DNA of 50,152 bases from Clostridia bacterium (GCA_029060025.1 JAIDUV010000049.1:72904-123055); one strand, 5' to 3'; positions 7,481-16,879 are shown, counted from the first letter of the stretch. A program made the numbers and translations. The notes: a model not told the origin generated them from the sequence alone.

Positions 7481-9670
7481 CTAATCATTTTTGTCTTCCG
7501 ACTTACTCTGCTCGTCTTCCTGAGTTTCCTTCGATTGCTCTGCGTCTGTGTCAACAACAGGTTGTTCCTCGACGTTGCCGTCCGCAGTATCGACTGTATC
7601 TACTGCTTGAGCGCTATCGCTCATATCCTCTTGAGTAGACTGCGCTTCCTGATTGTCCTCGGAGACTTTTTCTTCGACGATATTTATCTTGGGAGTTTCC
7701 GTCTTCTTATACGAATCTTTCTTAGCCTGTCTCTCGTCGATATACGCGATTACTTCGTCTGCCGACTTGCCGTCGAAGAGCATATTGACTTCTTCGGTAT
7801 ATATCGTCTCTTTCTCAAAGAGGACTTTGACCATATTATCCATAATAGTGCGATTGGCTTGTAATATCTCAAGCGCTCTAGCGTAACAACTGTCGAGAAT
7901 AGACTTGATTTCCGTATCAATTATGCCGCCCAGGTCGTCGCTGTAAGAGTGCGTCGTGCCATAGTCTCTGCCAAGGAATACTTCTTTGTCTCCACCGAGA
8001 TACATATTGCCGATTGCCTTTGACATACCCCATTGCGTAACCATCTTCTTAGCAATATTGCTTGCTCTTTCTATATCGTTGGACGCGCCGGTAGATATAT
8101 CTTTTATTACGATTTCTTCCGCCGCTCTACCGCCAAGCATCATAGTCACCATATCAATGAGTTTGTTGCGTGTGATATGCGAATCGTCGTTTTCCGGTCT
8201 CGTCAACGTATAGCCTGCCGCCATACCTCTCGGTATAATGCTTACTTCCTGCACGTCGTCGCAATTTTCAAGCAACTTGCCAATAATTGCGTGACCCGAC
8301 TCGTGATATGCCGTGATCCTCTTGTCACTGTCTGTGACGATACGCGATTTCTTTTGCGGACCTGCGATAACTTTGTTTATACCTTCAAGAATGTCTTCCA
8401 TTACTATGACTTTTCTATTCGCTCTCGCCGCAAGAATAGCCGCTTCGTTGAGAAGATTTTCAAGGTCTGCGCCGCTAAATCCGCTTGTCATTCTTGCAAG
8501 TATCTTGAATGATACGTCTTGCGCCAACGGCTTGTTGCGGGAGTGAACTTTGAGTATTTCCTCTCTGCCCTTGACGTCAGGGACGTTGACGTAGATTTGT
8601 CTGTCAAATCTGCCCGGACGCAACAACGCGGGGTCAAGAATATCCGCTCTGTTGGTAGCCGCCATAATAATGATACCTTCGTTTTTCTCAAAGCCGTCCA
8701 TCTGCACAAGAAGTTGGTTGAGCGTCTGCTCTCTCTCGTCGTGACCGCCGCCGAGACCCGAGCCTCTCTGTCTGCCGACAGCGTCGATTTCGTCGATAAA
8801 TATTATACAAGGCATATTCTTCTTTGCCTGATTAAACAAGTCTCTTACTCTCGCCGCGCCGGTACCTACAAACATTTCCACAAAGTCACTACCGCTTATG
8901 GAGAAGAAAGGCACGTTGGATTCGCCTGCGACTGCTTTTGCAAACAAGGTCTTACCTGTACCCGGAGGACCTACGAGAAGCACGCCCTTTGGTATTCTTG
9001 CGCCAAGTTGCAAGAACTTCTGCGGGTCTTTTAAGAACTCAACGATTTCTTGAAGTTCTTCTTTCTCTTCTTCCGCGCCGGCAACGTCGGTAAAACGCAC
9101 TGATACGTTCATATTAAGTCTTGCCTTGGTCTTGCCAAAGTCCATAGCCTGACGGTTAGAACTTGCGCCCTGTCTTATTATGATAAATATAACCACCGCG
9201 CAAATGATAAGCGCAAGCAGCGGGAATATTATCGACGAGATATTTACTCCCGAGTTGGGATCGTTGAATACGTACTGCGGAACTGTGATTTTGGTCTGAT
9301 CGTCGTCTTCCTTAGCATCGTTTTCTTCTTTTAATTCGTCAAGATATATCTTGAAGTTTGTACGATAATCAATAGTCGCAACGTAGGTAGCCCTCTTCGT
9401 CGGGTTTTTATAGAACGCCTCAAGTTCCTTACTCGTCGCGCTTGACTTGAGCGCATACGCCTTATACGATTCGATATACAGCGCGCCTATCTTTCCCGAC
9501 TCGATCATTTGCACCAAGCCTTGATTGTCCTCTGTACTGGTCACGTCGCCTTTGCTGTAAGCAATCTCCGTAGGCTTGACGTCAAAGAACCTAAAATATA
9601 AGAATACAATTATTACTACAACCAAAATTACGAGTATCGCAATCTTGCCGTACATTGCTTTTTTGTTCAC
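7481..9670 (-). CDS. ftsH: FtsH ATP-dependent zinc metalloprotease
   Basis: FtsH is the membrane-anchored AAA+ protease for membrane and regulatory proteins. I start it at the GTG at 9670 because GGAGG lies 6 nt upstream; an in-frame TTG ten codons earlier has no ribosome site. Counting from that GTG (729 aa) I see a first membrane helix at about 8-27, an extracytoplasmic domain, a second helix at about 143-166, Walker A GPPGTGKT at 234-241, Walker B IIFIDEID at about 289-296, the zinc site HESGH at 456-460 and the third ligand Asp near 532. The last 70 residues form an acidic, low-complexity tail rich in E, D, Q and S. Confidence 0.97.
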   Translation of the reverse strand: MNKKAMYGKIAILVILVVVIIVFLYFRFFDVKPTEIAYSKGDVTSTEDNQGLVQMIESGKIGALYIESYKAYALKSSATSKELEAFYKNPTKRATYVATIDYRTNFKIYLDELKEENDAKEDDDQTKITVPQYVFNDPNSGVNISSIIFPLLALIICAVVIFIIIRQGASSNRQAMDFGKTKARLNMNVSVRFTDVAGAEEEKEELQEIVEFLKDPQKFLQLGARIPKGVLLVGPPGTGKTLFAKAVAGESNVPFFSISGSDFVEMFVGTGAARVRDLFNQAKKNMPCIIFIDEIDAVGRQRGSGLGGGHDEREQTLNQLLVQMDGFEKNEGIIIMAATNRADILDPALLRPGRFDRQIYVNVPDVKGREEILKVHSRNKPLAQDVSFKILARMTSGFSGADLENLLNEAAILAARANRKVIVMEDILEGINKVIAGPQKKSRIVTDSDKRITAYHESGHAIIGKLLENCDDVQEVSIIPRGMAAGYTLTRPENDDSHITRNKLIDMVTMMLGGRAAEEIVIKDISTGASNDIERASNIAKKMVTQWGMSKAIGNMYLGGDKEVFLGRDYGTTHSYSDDLGGIIDTEIKSILDSCYARALEILQANRTIMDNMVKVLFEKETIYTEEVNMLFDGKSADEVIAYIDERQAKKDSYKKTETPKINIVEEKVSEDNQEAQSTQEDMSDSAQAVDTVDTADGNVEEQPVVDTDAEQSKETQEDEQSKSEDKND

Positions 9671-9728
9671 TTTTTCCTCCAAGCGAAAGTTATCCGCCAA
9701 CTATATATATTTATAAATTGCCAACATT

Positions 9729-9758
9729 ATTATATATTATAACAAAACAATTAGTCAA
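9729..9758 (-). promoter_or_regulatory. ftsH: Promoter of ftsH
   Basis: On the minus strand TTGACT (9758-9753) and TATAAT (9734-9729) are 18 nt apart. The predicted start near 9722 leaves a leader of about 50 nt before the GTG. Confidence 0.65.
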
Positions 9759-9791
9759 TAATGTAAACTATAACTTTTGTAAAGTTTATAT

Positions 9792-9957
9792 ATATTCGGC
9801 GAGAAGAGAGATGTCGTAATTTTGCACGGCAACTAAACGCTTCCCATACTTCTTCAAACTCATTTGACGTACATACAGTACGCCTGCATTCGTTTTCATC
9901 GTCTGAAAAACGTTCTTGCACGTGAAAATCTTACGCCACTCCCTTCTCGCCGAATAT
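9792..9957. repeat. 166-bp intergenic element, copy 1 (family B)
   Basis: It is bounded by perfect 15-bp inverted ends (ATATTCGGCGAGAAG and CTTCTCGCCGAATAT) and carries an internal hairpin GACGTACATACAGTACG. The interior matches 14652-14810 over nearly its whole length in the same orientation. No protein is encoded, so it behaves like a small mobile or structured-RNA repeat. Confidence 0.8.
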
Positions 9958-10055
9958 GCCAATCAATTTAAAAGCGAATTTTTGACGGAGTTTTATATAA
10001 GTCGCGTCTACTGCTATATTTTGTTACCTTGAGCAAAGTTAAAAGTGTAATGTAC

Positions 10056-10215
10056 TGTCATTTCGACTGAAGCGAAGCGTAATGGAGAAATCTTATCCGA
10101 TTTTCTAAAAAATAGATAATAAGTAAAATAATAGATATGGATAAAATATCCGACGCTATTCTATATTATTTTTTATCTTAAAAATATCTCTCTTTCGCTT
10201 CAGTCGATATGGCTC
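10056..10215. repeat. Inverted pair of family A repeats forming a 160-bp palindromic unit
   Basis: A TGTCATTTCGACTGAAGCG-type unit (10056-10098) faces a reversed partner (10184-10215, with TTTCGCTTCAGTCGATAT). The AT-rich interior also pairs partly. The rest of the gap 9707-10230 holds only the 166-bp element and AT-rich DNA. Confidence 0.75.
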
Positions 10216-10230
10216 CCCATTCATAACTTT

Positions 10231-10698
10231 TTATCCCTGAACTGCCCCCAAATTCACGGCTTTAAATAGCAATCCACCGACAAATTCCACGACCTTATCG
10301 ACAAGATGTCCTACAAAAGTCTCGTCTCTGTCTTTGAGTTCCTGCATACGGTTGCCGTCTGCGTCACCCACTACTGCAAGAATACCTATATCACCTATTC
10401 TCTCTTTGTTTTTGTCAAAGGCACCGCCCGGCTTTATGCCGTTGCTAGTAACCTTAATAGCGCCTATATCCTTGAGTTTGCCGAGTGCGGAGTCAATGAC
10501 GACGACTATATCGTCTTTGTGCCGTTGCGCAATCATCTTTGCGTAATCGTCGACGTTAATTGCAGTGACTTGTCTTTGAGTGTTGCCGTAGACATAAGCG
10601 TTGACGCCTTTTTCCTTAAGCCTATCGCCCACTTTGGGACCAATGCTGTCCCCAATGATTTTAGTTGTTCCAATACATAAAAATACCAAGTTTTTCAT
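10231..10698 (-). CDS. yyaC: YyaC/DUF1256-type sporulation protein
   Basis: This 155-aa protein opens LVFLCIGTTKIIGDSIGPKVG, then YVYGNTQRQVTAINVDDY, VVVIDSALGKL and IKPGGAFDK. This is the YyaC/DUF1256 pattern, distantly related to hydrogenase-maturation and GPR-type proteases and made during endospore formation. In B. subtilis yyaC also lies near the origin beside the soj-spo0J genes. Conserved acidic residues (D17 in GDSIGP, D69 in VIDSALG) are present. There is no clear ribosome site before the ATG. It is good evidence that the organism, or its recent ancestor, makes spores. Confidence 0.82.
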   Translation of the reverse strand: MKNLVFLCIGTTKIIGDSIGPKVGDRLKEKGVNAYVYGNTQRQVTAINVDDYAKMIAQRHKDDIVVVIDSALGKLKDIGAIKVTSNGIKPGGAFDKNKERIGDIGILAVVGDADGNRMQELKDRDETFVGHLVDKVVEFVGGLLFKAVNLGAVQG

Positions 10699-10820
10699 AT
10701 CGGTAATTGTTTACACGCACAGGGCATTTTATACCACCAAGTTGCAATTCTCTATAATTTTTTTGCCAAATTATTTTGTAAAATCTACAAAATATATGCA
10801 ATACTTAAAATGTAATTATA

Positions 10821-10850
10821 TTGACAAATTTATAACTACGGCATTATAAT
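10821..10850 (+). promoter_or_regulatory. Promoter of the cvpA-like gene
   Basis: TTGACA (10821-10826), an 18-nt spacer and TATAAT (10845-10850). A second TATAAT at 10881 lacks a good partner hexamer. Confidence 0.7.
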
Positions 10851-10902
10851 GACAGTGTAATCAAAAGCGAGAATTTTGGATATAATACAAAAGGAGAATA
10901 TT

Positions 10903-11529
10903 ATGTCAGTTATATCTATCATATCAATTATAATCTTAGCGGTATGCATTATTGTTGGTCTCGTAAGAGGTATTGTCAAAACTCTTCTTAGACTTTTGAC
11001 GATTGTCGGCACATCGTTGCTTACGATATTCGTCACGCCGTATCTTGCAAAAGCGCTAACTTCATCTCACGTGTTGCAAAACGTTCACGCAGGAGTACTG
11101 TCGGGTATCAGCGCTTTGATAATAGCAATCGTATCGTTTGTAGTATTTGCTCTGATATCATTTGCCATCAACAAAAGAGTCGGCGACTCCCCTTTGAGCG
11201 GAGTCAACAGAGCACTTGGCGGACTATTCTACGCATTCGTAGGTTTTGTCTTCTTAATTTTGATGGGCTACGTGATAAATATCTTTAGAGACGCAGCATT
11301 TATGCAAAAAGTAATTGCCGATTCTCAAAAAGACGTCTTTGCGAATTGGCTCGTAACCAACAACCTCTTCAACAAATTTATGGAAGCGGTGGCAAAAGAA
11401 GGCGGCATCTTCTGGCAATTTATCAACGGCTTCAAGCAAATTGCGCCAGGCGGCGAAATCCCCAGCGGTGACGCCACTGCAAGCGGCGAAGCAGTCAAAG
11501 CCTTGATAGGCGCAATCGCAAGCGTATAA
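10903..11529 (+). CDS. CvpA-family membrane protein
   Basis: This 208-aa protein has four hydrophobic helices in the first 125 residues (opening VISIISIIILAVCIIVGLVR), the conserved GLVRGIVKTLL turn after the first helix, and GVNRALGGLFYAFVGF before the fourth. This is the layout of CvpA/colicin V production family proteins. The C-terminal 80 residues are soluble and end in a low-complexity G/S/A segment. The family is linked to envelope homeostasis, but its molecular role is unsettled. The ATG at 10903 follows AAAGGAG, which rules out the longer in-frame start. A clean terminator follows, so it is transcribed alone. Confidence 0.85.
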   Translation: MSVISIISIIILAVCIIVGLVRGIVKTLLRLLTIVGTSLLTIFVTPYLAKALTSSHVLQNVHAGVLSGISALIIAIVSFVVFALISFAINKRVGDSPLSGVNRALGGLFYAFVGFVFLILMGYVINIFRDAAFMQKVIADSQKDVFANWLVTNNLFNKFMEAVAKEGGIFWQFINGFKQIAPGGEIPSGDATASGEAVKALIGAIASV

Positions 11530-11553
11530 TGCAAATCAATTACAATAAAAGTC

Positions 11554-11580
11554 GGGCGTATCGAAAAGATACGCCCTTTT
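11554..11580 (+). terminator. Terminator after the cvpA-like gene
   Basis: A 9-bp stem GGGCGTATC/GATACGCCC with loop GAAAA is followed by TTTT. Confidence 0.9.
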
Positions 11581-11594
11581 GTATTGCCCCTCTA

Positions 11595-11837
11595 TCAAAA
11601 AACCAATCTATATACGCTAAACAAAAAATTAAATATCACACCGCCCACCCCGCTTAAAAAAACTGCATAAGTATTACTTCCCCAAAGCAAATGGCAAAAC
11701 ACGCAAGCCATTCCGCCCAAGAGAATATTAAAGACTACGTACAGCGAAGCCTTCCTGCGATAACCCATAATATATCTCGCAGTTACGCCCAGTCCTGCGC
11801 CGACAAGAAAGATAATGATCAATTCATAAATTTGCAT
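11595..11837 (-). CDS. Small membrane protein, possible BofA-like
   Basis: About 80 aa from the ATG at 11837, with three hydrophobic stretches (LIIIFLVGAGLGVTARY, VFNILLGGMACVFCHLLW, AVFLSGVGGVIFNFLF). The glycine placement in the last two recalls BofA, the inhibitor of pro-sigma-K processing, but the family's proline positions are missing. No ribosome site is visible, so both the gene and the family link are weak. It is convergent with the cvpA-like gene. Confidence 0.35.
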   Translation of the reverse strand: MQIYELIIIFLVGAGLGVTARYIMGYRRKASLYVVFNILLGGMACVFCHLLWGSNTYAVFLSGVGGVIFNFLFSVYRLVF

Positions 11838-11900
11838 AGTATATATTACAAAATACAAAAGAGTTTTATGCGCAACACCGCTAATTCAAATTTGCAGGTA

Positions 11901-11929
11901 TTGACATTTTTGTTAACAATTTATATAAT
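11901..11929 (+). promoter_or_regulatory. Consensus promoter of the YcxB-like gene
   Basis: TTGACA (11901-11906), a 17-nt spacer and TATAAT (11924-11929). The leader of about 70 nt carries a small hairpin (GCCGCCATC with GATGACGGC-like pairing near 11949-11968). Confidence 0.8.
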
Positions 11930-12007
11930 AAATACGTAGTAATATCCGCCGCCATCAAAATGACGGCAAACAACAGATTCACTTTTAAGTGAAAAGGCAG
12001 AAAAACT

Positions 12008-12538
12008 ATGATAGAATTCAAAACACAACTTGATTTAAATTCGCAAAAAGTACTCAACAAATTTGCAATCAAAAAGTTGGTTATCGTATTCGGTATATTT
12101 TCTTTGATATTGATAGGTATAGGCGCTGCCGGCATAATATTTGCCGAAGACAGCGCAGATTCTTCGATGGGGATATTATTGATTATTTTAGGAATAATTG
12201 TCACGCCGCTTTTGCTGATCATCAATGCTTTGGGACAAAAAAGCGTCGCAAAAACAAGTCCTTATTTAAACGGAGATACAAAGGAGATTTACAGATTTAC
12301 TCAAGATGGTTTTGAGCATTTGCAAAAGAAAGGCGAAGTCTTTTTCTCGCACACCAAATCCGACTATACGTACTTTTATAAGATATACTCCACTCCGACG
12401 CATTATTTGATGTATATAACAGATCGCCGTTGTCACGTCATAAACAAGACGCATATTACGCAAGGCGCTTGCGAGCAACTTGACGAAATCTTGACGCGCA
12501 AAATGCCGGTGGGAAAATTCAAAAAGACAAAGAGATAA
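12008..12538 (+). CDS. YcxB-like two-helix membrane protein
   Basis: This 176-aa protein has a short cytoplasmic start, two membrane helices (VIVFGIFSLILIGIGAAGII and GILLIILGIIVTPLLLIINA) and a C-terminal soluble domain with the pattern YRFTQDGFEH...YTYFYKIYSTPTHYLMYIT. That is how YcxB-like proteins look, with a PH-like beta domain after two helices. The role is unknown. It has its own consensus promoter and a rather weak ribosome site (AAAGGC about 11 nt upstream). It sits alone between the CvpA-like gene and the acyltransferase pair. Confidence 0.7.
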   Translation: MIEFKTQLDLNSQKVLNKFAIKKLVIVFGIFSLILIGIGAAGIIFAEDSADSSMGILLIILGIIVTPLLLIINALGQKSVAKTSPYLNGDTKEIYRFTQDGFEHLQKKGEVFFSHTKSDYTYFYKIYSTPTHYLMYITDRRCHVINKTHITQGACEQLDEILTRKMPVGKFKKTKR

Positions 12539-12586
12539 GACGTTATCTAAATTTTATGTAATATCACGCCGAGCAAGTAATGAGGG

Positions 12587-12615
12587 TTGCCAAAGCGAAT
12601 ATATTATGATATACT
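12587..12615 (+). promoter_or_regulatory. Promoter of the acyltransferase-DUF6320 pair
   Basis: TTGCCA (12587-12592), a 17-nt spacer and TATACT (12610-12615). The start near 12622 gives a short leader with AAAGGA before the GTG at 12647. Confidence 0.75.
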
Positions 12616-12646
12616 GTCTATAATTAAAACAAATTAAAGGAACCTC

Positions 12647-13951
12647 GTGGCAAAATCTTTAGAGACTTGGAGCAAGTTGGATAATTCGGCAAAGATATAT
12701 CCAATGCTGGTAAACAAAAAAAGCCAAAATATATTCCGCTTGAGTGTCAGTCTCAAAAAAGAGGTTGACTCTGTCGTATTGCAAGAAGCGCTTTCGCTGA
12801 CGATAGGACGTTTTCCGGGATACCAAGTTAGACTTATGAAAGGAGTGTTTTGGTACTATTTCGACCACAACTATTCCAAACTGACGGTATACCCCCTCGA
12901 CCCCACTTCAATCAAAAAAATCACCGATAAAAATTGCAACGGATATTGTTTTAGGGTGAGTTATTTCAAAAACCAAATCGTATGCGACTTTTTCCACGCC
13001 ATCTGCGACGCAACCGGTGCGGCGGAATTTGTCAAATCGTTGGTATATACCTATCTCAATTTGTTGGGCAACGAAGTCTTTTCCGATCAAAAAATACTCA
13101 CAGTCGGCTCCCCTGTCACGCCAGAAGAACTCGAGGATTCTTTTCTCAAAAACTATAAGCGCGTACCGCTATCTAAACTCAAAATAAAGGACTTACAAGG
13201 CAAAAAGGCTTATCATATCAACGGCATTTTGTTTGACAATCCCGGCAACGGCATTATTCATATCTATTGCGATGTCAAACAGTTGCTAGACGTCTGTCAC
13301 GCAAAAGGTTGCACGATGACGGAATATCTCGGCGCGCTATTTATGATGTCGATATACGAAAGTCAAATCAAAGACAAGTTGCAAGACGCCAACGATATTC
13401 AACTTTTTGTACCAATAAATCTACGCAAAATATTCCCTTCAAAGACGTTGCGCAACTTTTCTCTTTTTTCTCGCATAGGCGCAAATCCGTATGAAGATAT
13501 GGATATGGATAAACTTATTGATATAATGCACACAAATCTCAAAAGAGATATGGACAAAGACAATCTCAAAGACAAAATTTCCACTACTGTATGGGCGGAA
13601 AAGTTCTTTTTGGTACGCTTTATCCCGCTGTTTCTAAAAAGAATTTTCTTCAACTTTTCCAATATGTTTTTTGGAAAGTCCAAGAAGACTGCGACGCTTT
13701 CCAACTTCGGCGTATTGAACTTGCCCGAAAGTATGAAAGAACACGTTGACAGCGCAAGTTTTTCCATAACGTCAAATACTACCACCCCGCTTTCGCTGTC
13801 TATAATATCCTGCAACGACAAAGTTTGCATAACATTCACAAGACGAATTACCGACACGGATATAGAGCGAATATTTGCAAAACGGCTATCGGAAGACGGC
13901 GTAGATCTGCAAGTCACGTCAAATTTTTGGGAGGTGGACAATGCGTTGTAA
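12647..13951 (+). CDS. Condensation/alcohol acetyltransferase-like acyltransferase
   Basis: This 434-aa protein looks like the CoA-dependent acyltransferase fold shared by chloramphenicol acetyltransferase, NRPS condensation domains and alcohol acetyltransferases. An HxxxD core sits at H117-D121 in FFHAICDATG, on the expected helix. The N-terminal EALSLTIGRFPGYQVRL segment and the C-terminal FGVLNLP and SFSITSNT stretches also fit. The start is GTG after AAAGGA. The second catalytic-type His of HHxxxDG is replaced by Phe, which is common outside NRPSs. It overlaps the next gene by 11 nt; such two-gene units recur in Firmicutes, but their product is unknown. Confidence 0.7.
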   Translation: MAKSLETWSKLDNSAKIYPMLVNKKSQNIFRLSVSLKKEVDSVVLQEALSLTIGRFPGYQVRLMKGVFWYYFDHNYSKLTVYPLDPTSIKKITDKNCNGYCFRVSYFKNQIVCDFFHAICDATGAAEFVKSLVYTYLNLLGNEVFSDQKILTVGSPVTPEELEDSFLKNYKRVPLSKLKIKDLQGKKAYHINGILFDNPGNGIIHIYCDVKQLLDVCHAKGCTMTEYLGALFMMSIYESQIKDKLQDANDIQLFVPINLRKIFPSKTLRNFSLFSRIGANPYEDMDMDKLIDIMHTNLKRDMDKDNLKDKISTTVWAEKFFLVRFIPLFLKRIFFNFSNMFFGKSKKTATLSNFGVLNLPESMKEHVDSASFSITSNTTTPLSLSIISCNDKVCITFTRRITDTDIERIFAKRLSEDGVDLQVTSNFWEVDNAL

Positions 13952-14645
13952 ATACTGCAATATAGAAGTAACGTGCGAAAGCAAGATTTGTCCGCTCTGC
14001 CACGAAAAACTTGTCATACCCGACAATCTCGATTTGGCGTACGAATCTCCAAAGGCGTATCCCGACAAACAAAAACCTAAGCGCAAAGCCAAGAAAAAAC
14101 TCTCTGTAACAAGGCTTTATATCAGCATTGCTCTGACAGTATTGCTTTTAAGCGTACCTATAAATATGCTGACAACGCCCCATCTATTTTGGTTTGCAAT
14201 AGTAGCGGTACTAGGCATTTACGGCTTTATCCTCGTTGCCAACACAATTCGGTCCAACAACGGCATCGGCATTAAAATCTTTTGGCAAGGCGTAGGCATA
14301 CTAGCAGTGCTTTTGACGATCAACTATCTTCTTGACAAACAAGCGCCCGAGTATTCCTCCACTTGGGTGTGGGACTACGGTCTGCCGGCAATACTGATAA
14401 TCGCGTCGATAACAACAGGTATATACACAGCAATTGCGCTCAAATATTGGAGTAGCGTCGTAATTGACACGCTTATAATTTCCGCGCTGGGCTATCTGCC
14501 AATCATTCTTTACGCTTGCAAAGTCATTGTCCACCCCGCGCTTGCCATTACCTCAACGTGCGTATCTACGATCATAATAATCTTTGTTTGCATACTGGGC
14601 AGAAAGACGCTGATTTCCGAACTTAAAAAGAAATTTCACGTTTAG
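13941..14645 (+). CDS. Zinc-ribbon membrane protein (DUF6320-like)
   Basis: This 234-aa protein starts with a zinc ribbon, CKYCNIEV followed by CPLCHEKL (two CxxC pairs, residues about 3-23), then a basic linker (PKRKAKKK) and six or so hydrophobic helices to the end. This arrangement matches DUF6320-type proteins found beside alcohol acetyltransferase-like genes. The gene starts inside the end of the acyltransferase gene (11-nt overlap, with GGAGGTGG as ribosome site), so the two are made together. I infer a membrane partner or receptor for the acyltransferase; the chemistry is unknown. Confidence 0.7.
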   Translation: MRCKYCNIEVTCESKICPLCHEKLVIPDNLDLAYESPKAYPDKQKPKRKAKKKLSVTRLYISIALTVLLLSVPINMLTTPHLFWFAIVAVLGIYGFILVANTIRSNNGIGIKIFWQGVGILAVLLTINYLLDKQAPEYSSTWVWDYGLPAILIIASITTGIYTAIALKYWSSVVIDTLIISALGYLPIILYACKVIVHPALAITSTCVSTIIIIFVCILGRKTLISELKKKFHV

Positions 14646-15153
14646 TGTATGTTTGGCTCAAAGAGAAGTGTCGCAATTTTGCACGGCAATAATGTCTCCA
14701 TTACTTCTTCAAACTCTCTTGACGTACATACAGTACGCCTGCGTTCGTCTTCATCGTATTGAAATACATTCTTGCTCGTGAAAATCTTGTGCCATTCCCT
14801 TCTCGCCAAACGAGAAGGTTTTTTAATTCTATCGACAGCGCCAACTAAGCATATTTTTAATGTCACCTCGAGCGTAGTCGAGAGGTCTAATCCTTATTAG
14901 ATAATAAATAATATAGAATAGTTAATAGTGTCAGATATATTTTGTCATTTCGACTGAAGCGAAGCGTAATGGAGAAATCTCTATCCGCTTAATAAGTACC
15001 GACAAAATGGAGCCCTGCGACATTTTCGCTTGGTCGGTAGGGCGAAGTCCAACCATATGTTTAGCAATAACTTTGCTTGCCAAAGTTATTGCGTATTTTT
15101 TAGGTTGTAACGCACGCCCATATAAATAATACGTAAATTAACATTACAAAATA
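14646..15153. repeat. Repeat-packed intergenic region
   Basis: It holds a second copy of the 166-bp element (14652-14810, imperfect ends TTTGGC and GCCAAA), a family A unit (14861-14893), another family A unit (14942-14987) and a hairpin element with arms TACCGAC and GTCGGTA (14996-15039). The last also occurs at 29871-29913, again attached to a family A repeat and the words CCGCTTAATAAG. No gene is seen. Confidence 0.75.
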
Positions 15154-15182
15154 TTGCAAAATTTTCTCCTGTATTGTATAAT
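15154..15182 (+). promoter_or_regulatory. Promoter of the glucokinase gene
   Basis: TTGCAA (15154-15159), a 17-nt spacer and TATAAT (15177-15182). The roughly 120-nt leader contains a stem ACTTAAC/GTTAAGT (about 15238-15281) that could fold before the ribosome site, so post-initiation control is possible. Confidence 0.7.
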
Positions 15183-15310
15183 AATTAAAGTATACAATAG
15201 CATACTAAATTAAGGGATAAAATTAGGTTACGCAACGACTTAACTCTTCTCTCTACTATAATCTAGGAGGCGAGGTTAAGTGACGAACTTAATTCGAAAG
15301 GAGCAAAATT

Positions 15311-16264
15311 ATGTATTTGATAGGAATTGACGTAGGCGGAATGAGCATCAAAGGCGGCGCCGTCACGCAAAACGGCGAAATTATCTTTAAGACCGCCATA
15401 CCCACTACTGAAAAGTATACCGCTGAATACAGCATCAGCGAAGATATAAAGAAGGTCATTGATTTGGTCATTGAGGGCGCAAAGATAAGTCTCAAAGATG
15501 TCAAAGGTATCGGTATCGGACAGCCGGGTTCTATAGATTCCAAAAAAGGCATTATCCGCTACAGCAACAACATTGCGTTGGAGAGAGTGCCTGTTGTGGA
15601 CGAACTAAAAAAGTATTACGACTTGCCTATATACATAAACAACGACGCCAACTGCGCGGCTTTGGGCGAACACGTATTCGGCGCCGGCAAGGGATTTAAC
15701 GACGTGATTTTTGTCACGCTCGGCACAGGCGTAGGCACAGGCTTTATCATAGATGGAAAACTCTTTGAGGGCAGAGAGTGCGCAGGCACCGAGGGCGGAC
15801 ATATGGTCATCAATATGTCCAAAGACGCTCCCCTTTGCAACTGCGGACAAAGAGGCTGTTGGGAGACTTACGCATCTGCGACTGCGCTTATGAGACAGAC
15901 CAAAGAGGCTATGGACAAACACCCCGAAAGCCTTATGCATAAATTTGCCAAAGAAGAAGGCAAGGTATCTGGCAAGACTGCTTTTATGGCGGCTAAACAA
16001 GGTGACAAAGCAGGTCAAGAAGTTGTGGACAACTATATGCACTATATCACCTGCGGACTTGTCAATCTCGTCAATATCTTCTGCCCCGACGCTATACTTA
16101 TCGGCGGCGGCATAAGCAACGAAAAAGAATACTTGACCAACCCGATAAAGAAGGCTGTCAACGAAGGTAGATTCGGAGCAAAATTCAATCCGTCTATCGA
16201 AGTCAAGACAGCAAGTCTCAAAAACGACGCGGGAATACTCGGCGCGGCGGCATTGGTGTTGTAA
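15311..16264 (+). CDS. glcK: ROK-family glucokinase
   Basis: This 317-aa sugar kinase makes glucose 6-phosphate at the entry to glycolysis. The phosphate-binding start IGIDVGGMSIKGG (about 4-16), catalytic Asp112 in NNDANCAALGE, the GTGVGTGFIIDG loop (138-149) and the ROK zinc site H164 with CNCGQRGC (C176, C178, C183) are all visible. The zinc-binding ROK kinases of this size are mostly glucokinases in Firmicutes, though allose, fructose or N-acetylsugar kinases cannot be ruled out. GAAAGGAG precedes the ATG. It is transcribed alone. Confidence 0.88.
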   Translation: MYLIGIDVGGMSIKGGAVTQNGEIIFKTAIPTTEKYTAEYSISEDIKKVIDLVIEGAKISLKDVKGIGIGQPGSIDSKKGIIRYSNNIALERVPVVDELKKYYDLPIYINNDANCAALGEHVFGAGKGFNDVIFVTLGTGVGTGFIIDGKLFEGRECAGTEGGHMVINMSKDAPLCNCGQRGCWETYASATALMRQTKEAMDKHPESLMHKFAKEEGKVSGKTAFMAAKQGDKAGQEVVDNYMHYITCGLVNLVNIFCPDAILIGGGISNEKEYLTNPIKKAVNEGRFGAKFNPSIEVKTASLKNDAGILGAAALVL

Positions 16265-16290
16265 GAGTCTCTCATTAAGTTCATACGACG

Positions 16291-16407
16291 TCTTGCTACC
16301 GATTTACGAGTAAAGTTCGTCTACGCATTTTGACGTACATAAAGTACGACTGCAATGCGTATTTTGCTTATCTCAAAAATCGCCGACGCAATCCAGTCGC
16401 ATCACTC
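16291..16407. repeat. Intergenic element family C, copy 1
   Basis: It shares blocks with 27339-27457: CTTGCTACCGATTTA, TAAGTTCGTCTA or close, then a variable hairpin (here GACGTACATAAAGTACG), then TCAAAAATCGC, ACGCAAT and GCATCACT-like words. The central hairpin differs between the copies. Confidence 0.55.
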
Positions 16408-16476
16408 AATTCAAGTCTCTTATATAAATATTTGAGCCCTTAGAAAATAAGAATAAATCAGTGGAGAGAATTTATT

Positions 16477-16824
16477 ATGAAAAAGATAAAAGCATACGAC
16501 GAATTTGGAGAACAATTTGAACTTGGACTTGTTCCTGCAACTGAAGAAGAGCAACAAGCCTGCGAAGAAAAGTTCAAAAGCATCGGCGCACTGCCCGAAG
16601 GCTTTGTCAAGACAGGCAATGATATCAAAGGTTTTAAGTATTACAAACTCGTCAAACTTGACGATAGACAACTTGAACTCAAGATCAAAGCCGAAAACGT
16701 ACGTCGTCTGCGTCAAATCGACAGACACTCCGTCACGCAAATCATATTGCAAAGCATTACGCTTGGTTTCACCGCATTGATTTCATTATGCGCAATGGTT
16801 GCTTTATTCTTGCTTAATAAGTAA
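16477..16824 (+). CDS. Hypothetical tail-anchored protein
   Basis: I do not recognise this 115-aa protein. Residues 1-90 are soluble and charged (AYDEFGEQFELGLVPATEEEQ, then a basic patch VRRLRQIDRHS), and the last 25 residues form a single hydrophobic helix (LGFTALISLCAMVALFLL), so a C-terminal membrane anchor is likely. GGAGAG lies upstream of the ATG. It is followed by a strong terminator shared with the GH18 gene. Confidence 0.65.
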   Translation: MKKIKAYDEFGEQFELGLVPATEEEQQACEEKFKSIGALPEGFVKTGNDIKGFKYYKLVKLDDRQLELKIKAENVRRLRQIDRHSVTQIILQSITLGFTALISLCAMVALFLLNK

Positions 16825-16849
16825 TTCTGCATTTATCAAGACAAATACA

Positions 16850-16875
16850 AACGGAGTTGATTTCTCAACTCCGTT
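16850..16875. terminator. Bidirectional terminator
   Basis: AACGGAGTTGA and TCAACTCCGTT form an 11-bp perfect stem with a 4-nt loop, followed by ATTTTTATTT on the plus strand. It separates two convergent genes. Confidence 0.9.
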
Positions 16876-16879
16876 ATTT

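Noticed and set aside
14642-14866. 74-codon frame on the minus strand
   Set aside because: It lies entirely within the family B repeat, and the other copy of that repeat does not keep the frame.
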